Of a DNA stretch of 64,000 nt, positions 51,327 to 60,863 are shown piece after piece (the first letter of the stretch is position 1; each line of letters opens with the position of its first letter). The stretch lies in NCBI RefSeq assembly GCF_000525975.1, contig NZ_AODK01000012.1:41374-105373 (forward strand). Direction: 5' to 3'. A model generated the notes under the pieces. It was given only the letters and a program-made list of their open reading frames with translations, was not told where the DNA came from and searched no databases. The position numbers were made by a program, and so were the translations under genes. The stretch is from Listeria rocourtiae FSL F6-920 (GTDB taxonomy: Bacteria; Bacillota; Bacilli; Lactobacillales; Listeriaceae).

Positions 51327-51779
51327 TTAATAGCGCTGCATCAAAATAACGCCGAAAAACATCATTGCGATCCCAATGACTCGCGGTAAATTAAGTTCGT
51401 GAATCGGCACGTTGAACCATCCGAAATGATCGATTAAAAGCGCCATCACCATTTGTCCGCAAAGCGTAATCACGACAGTTAAAGCTGATCCGAGTCGGGG
51501 CATTAATAAAATATTCGATGTTAAAAAGAACACACCAAGCGCACCACCGCCAAACCAGATCCACCAAGGATTCACGACAAGCATATGTACATCAAATGTC
51601 CAGCCGTGTTCAAAGATGAGTGCTAAAGCAATTAAAATCGTACTTCCAATTAAAAAAGACACCCAGGAGGCGATAAATGGTGATTTTGTATAGTCGCGTA
51701 GTCGCGAATTGACTGCTGTTTGAACAGGAATAGTCATACCCGCCATAAGGCCAGCCAGCATTAATAATAGTGTCATCAA
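51327..51779 (-). CDS. YdcZ/DUF606-family DMT transporter, subunit 1
   Basis: 150 residues with the same blocks as its neighbour (PVQTAVNSRLRDY, GALGVFFLTSNI, GQMVMALLIDHFGWF). AAGGAGG precedes ATG. First gene of the two-gene transcript. Confidence 0.88.
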   Translation of the reverse strand: MMTLLLMLAGLMAGMTIPVQTAVNSRLRDYTKSPFIASWVSFLIGSTILIALALIFEHGWTFDVHMLVVNPWWIWFGGGALGVFFLTSNILLMPRLGSALTVVITLCGQMVMALLIDHFGWFNVPIHELNLPRVIGIAMMFFGVILMQRY

Positions 51780-51836
51780 GCAATCCTCCTTTTTCAGTAG
51801 TAATATGATTATAGAACAAATGTGCTAACCTGTCGT

Positions 51837-52478
51837 TTATAATGCTTTTACTATTAAAATTTCTTTTAACTTCTCCCAATCCGCAATGAGATTCTGCTCT
51901 ATTTTTCGATTGTAGAAAATAGCTGCGGGATGGAACGTCGGAAAAATATCGTATGCTCGCTTGGATGGCACATAGTTAGAATCGGCACCAAGTTGCTTTA
52001 TTTTTCCGTGCCAAATGTTGCCGTGCGATTCAGAAATAGTCATTTTGTTGTCGATGAGCCGTTTCAATGCACAGCCACCTAGAGCAATGATTAATTTTGG
52101 CTGAACTTGAGCAATTTCATAATCAAGAAGTGGCGCGTGTAAAAGAATTTCTTGCTTTTTCGGCATCCGATTTGGACGCTTCTCGATTTTTTGTCCCGCT
52201 TTATCGATCATCGTCTTCTTACCAAAAGGGCGGCTACGGACAATGCTTGTTATATAAACCTGATTGCGTGTTAAACCAGCGATAGCAAGCGTCTTGTTGA
52301 GTTCCTTGCCTGAACGACCGGTAAATGGAATACCTGTCCGAATCTCTACTTCGCCTGGAGCCTCACCAATCAACATAATATCAGGTGAAAAATCCCCATT
52401 GCCAAAGACAAATCCTTCTAAGTCAAATGCTTTATTTTTAATGATAATCGGATCGATTAGTTCACGCGGATATGTCAT
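51837..52478 (-). CDS. Uracil-DNA glycosylase, family 4-like
   Basis: 213 residues. MLIGEAPGEVEIRTGIPFTGRSGKEL is the catalytic/uracil-binding block and TFHPAAIFYN the second (HPAA) block of the family 4/5 superfamily. The four cysteines that bind Fe-S in family 4 are missing; only one Cys (ALGGCALK) is seen, so it belongs to an Fe-S-lacking branch. It would start base-excision repair of uracil. Confidence 0.85.
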   Translation of the reverse strand: MTYPRELIDPIIIKNKAFDLEGFVFGNGDFSPDIMLIGEAPGEVEIRTGIPFTGRSGKELNKTLAIAGLTRNQVYITSIVRSRPFGKKTMIDKAGQKIEKRPNRMPKKQEILLHAPLLDYEIAQVQPKLIIALGGCALKRLIDNKMTISESHGNIWHGKIKQLGADSNYVPSKRAYDIFPTFHPAAIFYNRKIEQNLIADWEKLKEILIVKAL

Positions 52479-52548
52479 CTTATTACCCCCAAAACTTGAA
52501 CTTTCTTCTATTAAATTATAACATGAGAATAGAAGAGGAGGAGAGCAG

Positions 52549-52746
52549 ATGCACTTTTTGAAACTATTTTTTAATGCGCTAGTTATTATTGGTCTTATTC
52601 TACTTGTGGCTAGATTAGTGACCGTTGCTTTGCGGTTTGCAGGAATTGAGTTTACAACGTTTTTTGTCGATTATTCGTTCCCATCTTTAGGAATCCTTCT
52701 AGTTGGTGCTTTAGGAAGCTGGTTTATCGATAAACGTCAAAAATAA
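52549..52746 (+). CDS. Small membrane protein, function unknown
   Basis: 65 residues with two membrane segments and a KRQK tail. AGGAGGAG precedes ATG. Its own strong terminator follows at once, supporting a real gene. Confidence 0.7.
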   Translation: MHFLKLFFNALVIIGLILLVARLVTVALRFAGIEFTTFFVDYSFPSLGILLVGALGSWFIDKRQK

Positions 52747-52786
52747 GAAAGTGGTCTGCTCCATATAATGGCAGACCACTTTCTTA
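52744..52786. terminator. Bidirectional terminator
   Basis: 16-bp perfect stem (52744-52759 with 52771-52786) beginning at the stop codon; it also ends the convergent GH85 gene. Confidence 0.9.
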
Positions 52787-52793
52787 CTATAAA

Positions 52794-54757
52794 TTAATAA
52801 CCGATAGCCTTTACTGTGATTTGTGCTTTGCCATTAACAGTGTAGACATTCGTTGCAAAGAAGGCGCTAGAAGGTGTTGTACCAATTAATTCCTGCAACC
52901 CTTTGGCATTTTTTTGATAAATTTCATAGTAGCGAACGTTCCCAAGCGCTGTGTCCCAAGTGATGCGAGCGTTTGTTTGACGTTCTGGTGTAACTTTTTC
53001 AGTCACTTTGACATTTTTAACAGTGCCTACATACCCAATATCTGTTTTTCCTTGTAATGCGATTTCACCGATTCGGATTTTAGCATTTGATTGTGCTGTA
53101 GTCGTTGTTGATTCTAATGATATCTCTTTAATTACTTTGCCGTAATAAGGGCTAAGCGTTGTGCTCCAATTAACCCAACCCGTGCCAGAAGCCTTCAATA
53201 CAACTTTACGCGGATTTTTCTCACCAGCGAATTGTAAAATAAGTTTGTGAGTAGCGCCTGTATCTTTTACCTTCATCGAAAAAGTCGTATCTTGCTTCAC
53301 CTTAATATCTGTTGCAAAAAGTTTCGTTGTGGTTGTGCCATTTTTTGCGGTACTACCAGATAGAAGCAGGGAAGAAGCGCCTGTATAAGCATCATCAGAG
53401 GCAATGCTCGCTGCCAATGTATTGCCACCAGTGTTATCTAAAATAAAACGATAGGTCGGCATAACATCTTGCATCCCGCGCTGATTCCATGCTCCGGTCT
53501 GTAAACGAACGCCACTTTTATTGAAAAATGTTCCTTTTCCTGTATTAAAATTTGTTTTGAGTGGTAATGCTGAAATACCTGATTTTTCTGGGAAGTATTT
53601 TGCGATACCTTGCCAATCTTTTGCCCCAGTTACGTTTTCAGGATAGCGCGGATCCACTCTATTCCCGTTCCAAAACTTATTTTCTTTCGCGATAAAATCT
53701 GCCTCGTTCGTTGCATTGTAGTAAACCCAACCAGGAATATAGAGACCTAAAGAAACAATCGGTGCTTGTCCAGCGGGTGGGAAAATTGCGCTCCAATTTA
53801 CATTACTGTTATAGCCGTTGGATTGAACGTCCACACCAGCATATAATTTATGCGGACTAACACCTAGTGCTGTCGCATTTTGATTAGAGGCAACAAGGCG
53901 ATCAGGATTCCAACGAAAATCAATAAACATGCCATTAGAAACCGCCTTATTATTTTGCGTTAAGAAAGGACTATTTTTTTCGTTCAAAGCCCCTTGCCAG
54001 TCGATTTCACCAGTTGTTGTCATTGAATCATACCAAATAATTTGCTGATTAGCGTCCTTTTTAGCTTGCATGTACTTCAAAACATTTTGCATAGCAATCG
54101 AGTCTGCGGCAGTAAATCCGGTAGTCTCCTGATTAATAAACCAGCCGTCAAAACCGTAATAGTTCGCCACCTCAAGTAACTTATCAGCCACAGGGTAGCG
54201 CCCATTTGCATCTTTCGTAATAAACTGCTTCACCCACTCAGGTTTTCCACCATATACATTCGGCGGGAAAAATACAGTCCCGACGACCGGTACGCCATTT
54301 TTATGCGCCATATCAATCGTATCAGCACTCGGTGGAATAATAATCCCTTCACCAGAAGAACCAGCCCAAGCAACGAGTACATCGACATATTGCCATTGTG
54401 TTGGGTTGTACACTTGAATACTTTTAAAACCTTGCGAAGGCGTTCCAGCTGTGTGTTGATTAATAATATCAAGCGACATGAGTTCGCCCTTGATTGTTTG
54501 TGTACCATTGGATTTGGCGGAGATCACTCGCTTTTTCAAAGGAATCGTACCCTTATTAAATGGTGCATCGGGATCTGTTTTTGGGCTCCATTTCAATAAT
54601 TCATTTGGAAACCAGTAAGACGCAAATGGTTGCCCCGTCTTCGCTTGCGTTGCTTTGTCCTCCTCAGTCATCGCATACGCGTTTAGTGATGGAGCTAGTA
54701 ATGAGGTGAAAAGTGACAAACTAAGTAAAACTGCTAACATTTTTTATTTTTTTTCAT
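52794..54757 (-). CDS. Secreted GH85 endo-beta-N-acetylglucosaminidase
   Basis: About 653 residues. The open frame starts at 54740. ATG 54757 has a GGGAGAG site and joins the frame as MKKIKMLAVLLSLSLF if one base is lost from each of the T6 (54740-54745) and T8 (54747-54754) runs, giving a good signal peptide ending NAYA. The GH85 barrel has YVDVLVAWAG and the catalytic N-x-E in FDGWFINQETTG. C-terminal beta-sandwich domains (one Fn3-like) probably bind glycans. No LPXTG is seen. GH85 enzymes release N-linked oligosaccharides from glycoproteins. Confidence 0.9.
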
Positions 54758-54895
54758 GTGTCTCTCCCTTTCTAAAATAATAATGCGCTTACATTTATAG
54801 GAATGAAAACAAGCTGTTCCTCTAAGAATACTACAAAAATTTCCAATAAAAAAGTAGCTGATTTAAAGATTCCTAGACTAATTTTAGTTCTGCAC

Positions 54896-54926
54896 TTGAC
54901 TCTCTACCTATGTCATCGTTTAGAAT
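54896..54926 (+). promoter_or_regulatory. merR-type promoter with 19-nt spacer
   Basis: TTGACT (54896-54901), a 19-nt spacer and TAGAAT (54921-54926). The long spacer is typical of promoters activated by MerR proteins, suggesting autoregulation by the gene downstream. Confidence 0.55.
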
Positions 54927-54958
54927 AAGATTATAATAACGTAACAAGGAGGTATTAT

Positions 54959-55792
54959 ATGTTTCAAATAGGCGAATTTTCTAGACTAGCTAATGTTAGC
55001 ATACGATCTTTGCGCCACTATGATAAAATCGGTTTGTTAGTCCCTGAAAAAATAAACATCGAAACCAATTACCGTTACTACTCAGCAAAGCAATTGCAAA
55101 CTATCAACAAAATTCAAAAACTAAAAGAAATTGGCTTAGGCCTTTCTGTTATCAACGAAATTCTCTCATCAGGCTCAGACGTAAAAACAATCCAATCCCA
55201 TTTTGCGATTCGTGAACTTGAGTTACAAGAAGAATTGGAAACTATCACACAGCAACGGTTACTTTTGGAGAGTTCATTAGCCGTGCTCAAAGAAAATAGT
55301 GCGAAATGGAATTACCATATTATCAAAAAAGAAATCCCAAAACGCTTTGTGGCAAGTGTTCGTGATACAATCCCAACCTTTGCAAGTGAGGGGTTACTTT
55401 GGGAACGGTTATACGGGGAAATAATACCACAGCAAGCTCAATTTGCGAAGGAACCTTTTAGTATGGCGATTTTTCATGACGAAGTTTATCGCGATGCGGA
55501 TGTGGATGTGGAAGTTCAAGTGTCGCTCAAAACCGCAGCGTACGATTCTAGAAATGGAGTTGCTTTCAAAGAAGCCCCGGAAGTGAGTGTAGCATCCGTT
55601 ATAATAAATGGAAGTTACGAACAAATGACAGCTGTGACCGAAGCCGTTGCTGTTTGGCTAGAGAACCACGAATATCAATTAAACGGACCAATGTTCAATA
55701 TATACCACGTGTCGATTGCGACAGAACCAAACCCAGAAAATTGGGTCACCGAAGCATGTTTCCCAATAAAGGAGGAAAATCATGAAGTATGA
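54959..55792 (+). CDS. MerR-family regulator with GyrI-like effector domain
   Basis: 277 residues. N-terminal MerR helix-turn-helix (FQIGEFSRLANVSIRSLRHYDKIGLL), a coiled-coil dimer helix (about 75-115) and a C-terminal GyrI-like small-molecule domain (about 125-270), the BmrR/TipAL-like architecture of multidrug sensors. AAGGAGG precedes ATG. It overlaps a separate GyrI-like gene by 11 bases. Confidence 0.9.
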   Translation: MFQIGEFSRLANVSIRSLRHYDKIGLLVPEKINIETNYRYYSAKQLQTINKIQKLKEIGLGLSVINEILSSGSDVKTIQSHFAIRELELQEELETITQQRLLLESSLAVLKENSAKWNYHIIKKEIPKRFVASVRDTIPTFASEGLLWERLYGEIIPQQAQFAKEPFSMAIFHDEVYRDADVDVEVQVSLKTAAYDSRNGVAFKEAPEVSVASVIINGSYEQMTAVTEAVAVWLENHEYQLNGPMFNIYHVSIATEPNPENWVTEACFPIKEENHEV

Positions 55793-56396
55793 ATGGCGAA
55801 AACAAGACAAAAATATCTATTTACCAAAAGCAAAACCAGAAATTATTGATTTAGAGCCAATGACGTATATCACGATACAAGGAAAAGGAAATCCGAATCA
55901 TCCATTATTTTCAGAATTAGTTACGGCGCTTTATGCAACATCCTATGCGATTAAAATGATGCCAAAAAAGGGAGACATACCAGAAGGATACTACGATTAT
56001 ACCGTTTTCCCGCTAGAAGGATTTTGGAGTCTAGAGCCTGGAAGCTTAGCATTTGATAAAGAAAAACTCACATATAAAATAATGTTACGTCAACCAGATT
56101 TTATCACACCGGAATTATTCGAAATGGCAAAAGAGAAAGCAGCAAAAAAAGTTGCAGAAGAGCACGTAAATCAATTAAAATTGGAAGAAATAACAGAGGG
56201 TTTGAATTTGCAGATGTTACATGTGGGAAGCTTTGATAACGAGGCTACATCTTTTGCAAAAATGGAAGCATTCTGCGAAGAAAATAACCTGGAGCGACTA
56301 AGTAAAAACCATAAAGAAATTTATTTATCAGATTTTAAAAAGGTAGCACCAGAAAAACTAAAAACGACGCTCCGCTTTGAAATAAAGTATAAATAA
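55782..56396 (+). CDS. GyrI-like small-molecule-binding protein
   Basis: 204 residues. MTYITIQGKGNPNHPLFSELVTALYATSYAIKM and YYDYTVFPLEGFWSL match the YdhI/GyrI-like group, some of which hydrolyse or sequester toxic small molecules. It is translationally coupled to the MerR gene and is its likely target or effector partner. Confidence 0.82.
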   Translation: MKYEWRKQDKNIYLPKAKPEIIDLEPMTYITIQGKGNPNHPLFSELVTALYATSYAIKMMPKKGDIPEGYYDYTVFPLEGFWSLEPGSLAFDKEKLTYKIMLRQPDFITPELFEMAKEKAAKKVAEEHVNQLKLEEITEGLNLQMLHVGSFDNEATSFAKMEAFCEENNLERLSKNHKEIYLSDFKKVAPEKLKTTLRFEIKYK

Positions 56397-56404
56397 GAAA
56401 AATG

Positions 56405-56446
56405 AAAAATCTTGAGCTAACTAAAAATGGGCTTGAGGTTTTTTAA
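56405..56446 (+). terminator. Terminator of the MerR operon
   Basis: Stem of about 11 pairs with three G-U wobbles (56406-56417 with 56431-56441), then Ts. Confidence 0.6.
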
Positions 56447-56591
56447 CACCCTTATATATAGAAGAAAAACGATTTTTTACATAATAATTGTTTTCTAACC
56501 GATTTTCATACTATAATGGATGGAAGGGAATCTGAGAAATTTCATTTAGATGTTGTTAGTAAAGATTGTAAGAAATGAGGTCAAAATAGTT

Positions 56592-57134
56592 ATGAGAGCA
56601 CAAGCATTGTCGAAGGAATACAACATTGTTAACGACAAAAAAAGAATGCAAACGATTAAAATAATGGCCGCCACACTTACTGTAATCATGCTAATAGTCG
56701 GAATCATATTAGCTTTGCGAGAATCCGTGCCAGTAAATTTTACGGTAATAGGAATAATTCTATTTTGTATCGCATTATATATCGTTTTCACTATACATGA
56801 GCTCATTCACGGACTCCTTTTCTGGGTGCTTGGTAATGGTAAATTAAAAACAAGTCAAAAAAAAGGAATTGTTTATTTTAACTGTCCCGATCAATTATTT
56901 TCAAAATGGCAATTTAACATAATCAGCATTGGACCATGCGTTTTATTAACATTGATTCTCGTTATTTTAGCATTGGAATTTCCAGGTGATGTGGTAGCTA
57001 TTTATTTGTTAATTGTGGCTCATTCAGCCCTGTGTATAGCAGATATGTACACGATGAAGATTGTATCATCTGCGCCAAAAAAAGCAAAGATAGCAGATAC
57101 AAAAGAAGGAGTCATCATCGTATCAGAAAAATAA
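56592..57134 (+). CDS. DUF3267 membrane protein with HExxH motif
   Basis: 180 residues from ATG 56592 (GAGG at 56576-56579); the frame is open further up. About four membrane segments. HELIH (residues 69-73) at the start of a helix is the zinc-metalloprotease motif typical of DUF3267 proteins. Function unknown; an intramembrane protease is possible. Confidence 0.75.
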   Translation: MRAQALSKEYNIVNDKKRMQTIKIMAATLTVIMLIVGIILALRESVPVNFTVIGIILFCIALYIVFTIHELIHGLLFWVLGNGKLKTSQKKGIVYFNCPDQLFSKWQFNIISIGPCVLLTLILVILALEFPGDVVAIYLLIVAHSALCIADMYTMKIVSSAPKKAKIADTKEGVIIVSEK

Positions 57135-57244
57135 TTTTTGCTGGTTAGTAAGCCTAAGATGGTTGCAAAGAGTACTGCTTTTCCGATACAATGAGACAAT
57201 AGGGTAAAAAGGGCATCAAGGTATAGAAAGTAGGTTTTACCAAA

Positions 57245-58096
57245 ATGAGACGTCGGAAAAAAAAGCCACTTCTTATTGGAATTTTACTTGCAGGCGTTGT
57301 ACTCAGCGTGTTGACATTTTTCGTAGTGGCTAAGCTATTTCTTATGGAAGATGAGCCAGTAGAAGTTACGCGAGTTGATCCAAAACAAGAATTCATTGAG
57401 CTACTCGCCGGACATGCACAACAGATACAAGAAAAAGAAGGTATTCTGACAAGTATTACACTAGCCCAAGCCATTTTAGAGTCTGACTGGGGAAACAGCG
57501 GACTAGCTACAGAAGGACGGAATTTATTTGGTATTAAAGGAAAGTATCAAAACGATTCTGTGATGATGCCAACAAAAGAATATGAGAATGATAAGTGGGT
57601 AACCGTTGATGCTGCGTTCAGAAAATATCCAACTTGGTACGAATCATTAGATGATCACGCAAATCTCTTTTTAAAAGGAACATCTTGGGATAAAGACAAA
57701 TATCGTGAAGTTGTCGAAGCAAAAGATCATCGAACAGCAGCCAATGCATTACAAAAATCTGGTTATGCGACAGATCCAGACTATGCCAATAAATTAATCG
57801 AATTAATTGAGCAAAGAAATTTACAGGCTTACGATAAAATTTATGACACGATTATTTCTAAAAAAGCGATGCACGAAACTGGCTCACCAAAACTTACAAA
57901 AAATACTACAATTTGGTCTAGTCCACCTAAAACCAAAGGGGCAAAAAAGATAAATGATATAGCTAAATATGGAAATGAAAAAATGAATATTATCCAAGAA
58001 ATGAAGACTGAAAGTGGAAAATGGTACCAGATAAAAGAGGGGTCAAAAACTCTTGGATGGGTAAATAAAGATGTGATTCGCATTAGAACGCCATAA
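57245..58096 (+). CDS. Membrane-anchored glucosaminidase (GH73) with one GW module
   Basis: 283 residues. A basic N-terminus and one membrane segment (about 8-31) without a clear cleavage site suggest an anchored enzyme. The GH73 domain has ITLAQAILESDWGNSGLA with catalytic E79, NLFGIKG and GYATDPDYANKL. One GW/SH3-like module ends LGWVNKDVIRI. It matches the pair of adjacent GW autolysins I recall in L. monocytogenes (lmo1215-1216). Confidence 0.9.
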   Translation: MRRRKKKPLLIGILLAGVVLSVLTFFVVAKLFLMEDEPVEVTRVDPKQEFIELLAGHAQQIQEKEGILTSITLAQAILESDWGNSGLATEGRNLFGIKGKYQNDSVMMPTKEYENDKWVTVDAAFRKYPTWYESLDDHANLFLKGTSWDKDKYREVVEAKDHRTAANALQKSGYATDPDYANKLIELIEQRNLQAYDKIYDTIISKKAMHETGSPKLTKNTTIWSSPPKTKGAKKINDIAKYGNEKMNIIQEMKTESGKWYQIKEGSKTLGWVNKDVIRIRTP

Positions 58097-58117
58097 AATT
58101 ATGGCGTTTTTTTTTTT
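58087..58117 (+). terminator. Strong rho-independent terminator
   Basis: 9-bp perfect stem (58087-58095 with 58100-58108) followed by about eleven Ts; it overlaps the last codons. Confidence 0.92.
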
Positions 58118-58321
58118 CATGTGTTCAAAAATAAAACACATCTAAGAAGTGGCTATAAATAGCGGTATAGATACATTTTGTAATATTATAAACAGAAATG
58201 ACACATCTCTGTAACCTAAATGAAATACTATTTTTGCTAGAATGAACCCTGTTGATTTGAAAAGATACATGAAAACAAAAATACTATAAAAAAAAGCAGA
58301 AAGAAGTGTAGAATAAATCGA

Positions 58322-59389
58322 ATGAAAAAATCAGTCAAACGCAACGTAGCTATTTTAGGAACCATTGGAATGATGATGGGCACAATTGGTATCCCAGTTA
58401 GCACATATGCGGCAGAACGAGAAAATAATTCATCTATAAGCTACACCAATTCCCAACAGGAATTTCTAAATAAAATAGTGCCAGATGCGCAGAAGCTTCA
58501 ACGCGAGCATGGCGTTTTAACGAGTGTAACGATTGCCCAGGCTATTTTAGAATCAGGATGGGGGAAAAGCGGCTTAACACAACAAGCCAATAATCTATTC
58601 GGAATTAAAGGTAGCTACGAAGGCGAATCTATCACAATGAACACGAAAGAATTTTTTAACAATAGTTGGACAACGATAGATGCACCATTTCGCGAATATC
58701 CTAGTTATTATGAGTCACTAGAAGATCATGCCTTACTATTTGTTAATGGGCCTTCATGGAATCCAAATAAATACGCAGGTCTTGTTGGTGAAGAAGACTA
58801 CAAGAAAGTAGCACAAATCATTGAAGATGGCGGTTACGCGACAGATCCCAATTATGCAGAACAACTTATTGCAACGGTAGAAACATATGGCCTTGCGAAA
58901 TACGATCAAGTTTACGATACAATAGTAGCTAAAACAAGTCTATATGCATATGGACAAGTAAAGCCTAGCGCCCAAGCAGCAGCATGGAGCGTGCCGGAAA
59001 CAATGAAAAATGCCGCCGAGAGAGTTTCTTTAACAAATTACAAAAATAAAAGCTTGCGACTAGTTAATCGAGCAAAAGTGAGTGACGGTTCTACATGGTA
59101 TGAAGCAACATTTAATGGCCAAAAAATTGGCTGGATTAATGCGGCGAATCTAAATCTCCTGTATACGACAGCAATGGAACAAGAAGTAAACTTGATAAGA
59201 GGTGTTGAGAACGAAGCTGGTAAAATATACGCTTTCCCAGTTGTAGATAGCAGTACTGTTCGAGGCACACTTGCAGGAATAGATGAAGTACACGTTGATA
59301 GCCAAGCGGTTGTTAACAATAAGATTTGGTATCGCATCAATGACGGTGGCAAACGACTTGGTTGGGTTGAATCACCAACATTAAAATAA
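58322..59389 (+). CDS. Secreted glucosaminidase (GH73) with two GW modules
   Basis: 355 residues. Cleavable signal peptide (VSTYA-AEREN). GH73 domain with VTIAQAILESGWGKSGL (catalytic E77) and NLFGIKGSY. Two C-terminal GW modules (QKIGWINAANL; KRLGWVESPTL) should bind lipoteichoic acid. It is a paralogue of the gene just upstream but is transcribed separately after a terminator. Confidence 0.92.
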   Translation: MKKSVKRNVAILGTIGMMMGTIGIPVSTYAAERENNSSISYTNSQQEFLNKIVPDAQKLQREHGVLTSVTIAQAILESGWGKSGLTQQANNLFGIKGSYEGESITMNTKEFFNNSWTTIDAPFREYPSYYESLEDHALLFVNGPSWNPNKYAGLVGEEDYKKVAQIIEDGGYATDPNYAEQLIATVETYGLAKYDQVYDTIVAKTSLYAYGQVKPSAQAAAWSVPETMKNAAERVSLTNYKNKSLRLVNRAKVSDGSTWYEATFNGQKIGWINAANLNLLYTTAMEQEVNLIRGVENEAGKIYAFPVVDSSTVRGTLAGIDEVHVDSQAVVNNKIWYRINDGGKRLGWVESPTLK

Positions 59390-59395
59390 TAATAG

Positions 59396-59437
59396 AAAAA
59401 CTCGTATCCGAAAAAAGTTGGATACGAGTTTTTTTAT
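59396..59437 (+). terminator. Rho-independent terminator
   Basis: 14-bp perfect stem (59396-59409 with 59420-59433) and a T-run; it can also serve the convergent exonuclease gene. Confidence 0.9.
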
Positions 59438-59487
59438 GCATTTAAAAGGATTTTACGGATTTATGTCGAATAAGATATTATGAGTAC

Positions 59488-60245
59488 CTACAGAGTAATC
59501 ATTAATTCCACAGGACAATGATCTGATCCCATAACATCTGCATGTATCACGGCTTCCTCTATATTATCCGCTATACGCGCTGAGACAATAAAGTAATCAA
59601 TGCGCCACCCAGTATTCCGAGCACGTGCATTCATTCGATATGACCACCATGAGTAGGCATTCTCTAAATCTGGATATAAGTAACGGAAAGAATCGGTAAA
59701 ACCGCTCGCAAGTAATTCTGTGAATTTGCCACGCTCTTCGTCAGAGAATCCAGCATTTCTACGATTTGTTTTAGGATTTTTTTAAGTCGATTTCTTGATG
59801 GGCTACATTCAAGTCACCACACATAATAACTGGCTTCATTTGATCTAATTTTTTTTAGATGCTTTAAGAAAGTGTCTTCCCAATCCATTCGATAGTCAAG
59901 ACGCTTCAATTCATTTTGCGAATTCGGCGTATAAACTGTAACCATATAGAACTTAGGGTATTCAAGCGTAATGACACGTCCTTCTTGATCATGTGCTTCA
60001 ATGCCTAGACCGTACTGTACTGAAATAGGCTTAGTTTTTGAGAAAATGGCTGTGCCGGAATATCCTTTTTTAACAGCATAGTTCCAGTAATCATGATATC
60101 CCGATAAGTCTAAATCGATTTGCCCTTGTTGAAGCTTTGTTTCTTGAACGCAAAAAATATCTGCATCCACTTCTCTAAAATAATCCATGAAGCCTTTCTT
60201 TTCTGCTGCTCTGAGACCATTGACATTCCAAGAAATCAATTTCAA
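59488..60245 (-). CDS. exoA: Exodeoxyribonuclease III (AP endonuclease), two frameshifts
   Basis: About 252 residues after repair. [23 protein letters not shown] (metal-binding E), VYTPNSQ, then [13 protein letters not shown] and [12 protein letters not shown] (catalytic D-H). Removing one T from T8 59849-59856 and one from T7 59777-59783 joins three frames. I prefer TTG 60245 ([12 protein letters not shown]), 8 nt after GGAG; ATG 60251 is only 2 nt from it. It repairs abasic sites and 3' blocks. Confidence 0.9.
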
Positions 60246-60320
60246 TTCCATCACTCCTTTGATATCTCTTATTATACCTCACAATAATTTTTAGGTATAA
60301 TAAGAAGTGGGAGGTAGAAG

Positions 60321-60851
60321 ATGAAATATATTATATTCTTAAGGGCAATAAATGTAGGTGGAACCCGCAAGATTAAGATGGCTGATTTAAAAGAAGCCTT
60401 TCTAAGCGAAGGCTATCAGAATGTCATCACTTATATTCAAAGTGGGAACGTTATCGCGGAAAAGGAACAAATGAATCATGAATTTGTTCAGCAAGGAGTA
60501 GAGGCGCTAATAAAAAAACATTTTGATTTTGAAGTTCCCGTTGTTGCATTTAAACCGTCTGAGTATGAGGAAGTATTAAGACAGAATCCTTTTGGTGAAG
60601 AAAAAGTGATGGTTCATTTTCTTGATAAACTACCCAAAGAATCTGCAGTTGATAAGTTACTAGAGTTAAACGCATCAAGTCCAGATCAGGCTGCAATTGT
60701 GGGGAGGTTCTTATACGTGTCTTTGAAGGCAGGAGTATCCGACAGTGTATATTCAAATAAATTCGTTGAGAAGGTATTGCAAGTAAGAGCAACAGCCAGG
60801 AATTGGAATACTGTGTTGAAGATGTCTGAGAAGCTGAATAATCTGAGTTAG
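60321..60851 (+). CDS. DUF1697 protein
   Basis: 176 residues. YIIFLRAINVGGTRKIKMADLKEAFLSEGYQNVITYIQSGNVI is the classic DUF1697 N-terminus; TARNWNTVLKM is the C-terminal signature. Cytoplasmic; function unknown. A GGGAGG site precedes ATG. pepT follows 12 bases later. Confidence 0.9.
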   Translation: MKYIIFLRAINVGGTRKIKMADLKEAFLSEGYQNVITYIQSGNVIAEKEQMNHEFVQQGVEALIKKHFDFEVPVVAFKPSEYEEVLRQNPFGEEKVMVHFLDKLPKESAVDKLLELNASSPDQAAIVGRFLYVSLKAGVSDSVYSNKFVEKVLQVRATARNWNTVLKMSEKLNNLS

Positions 60852-60863
60852 GGAGGAAAGATA

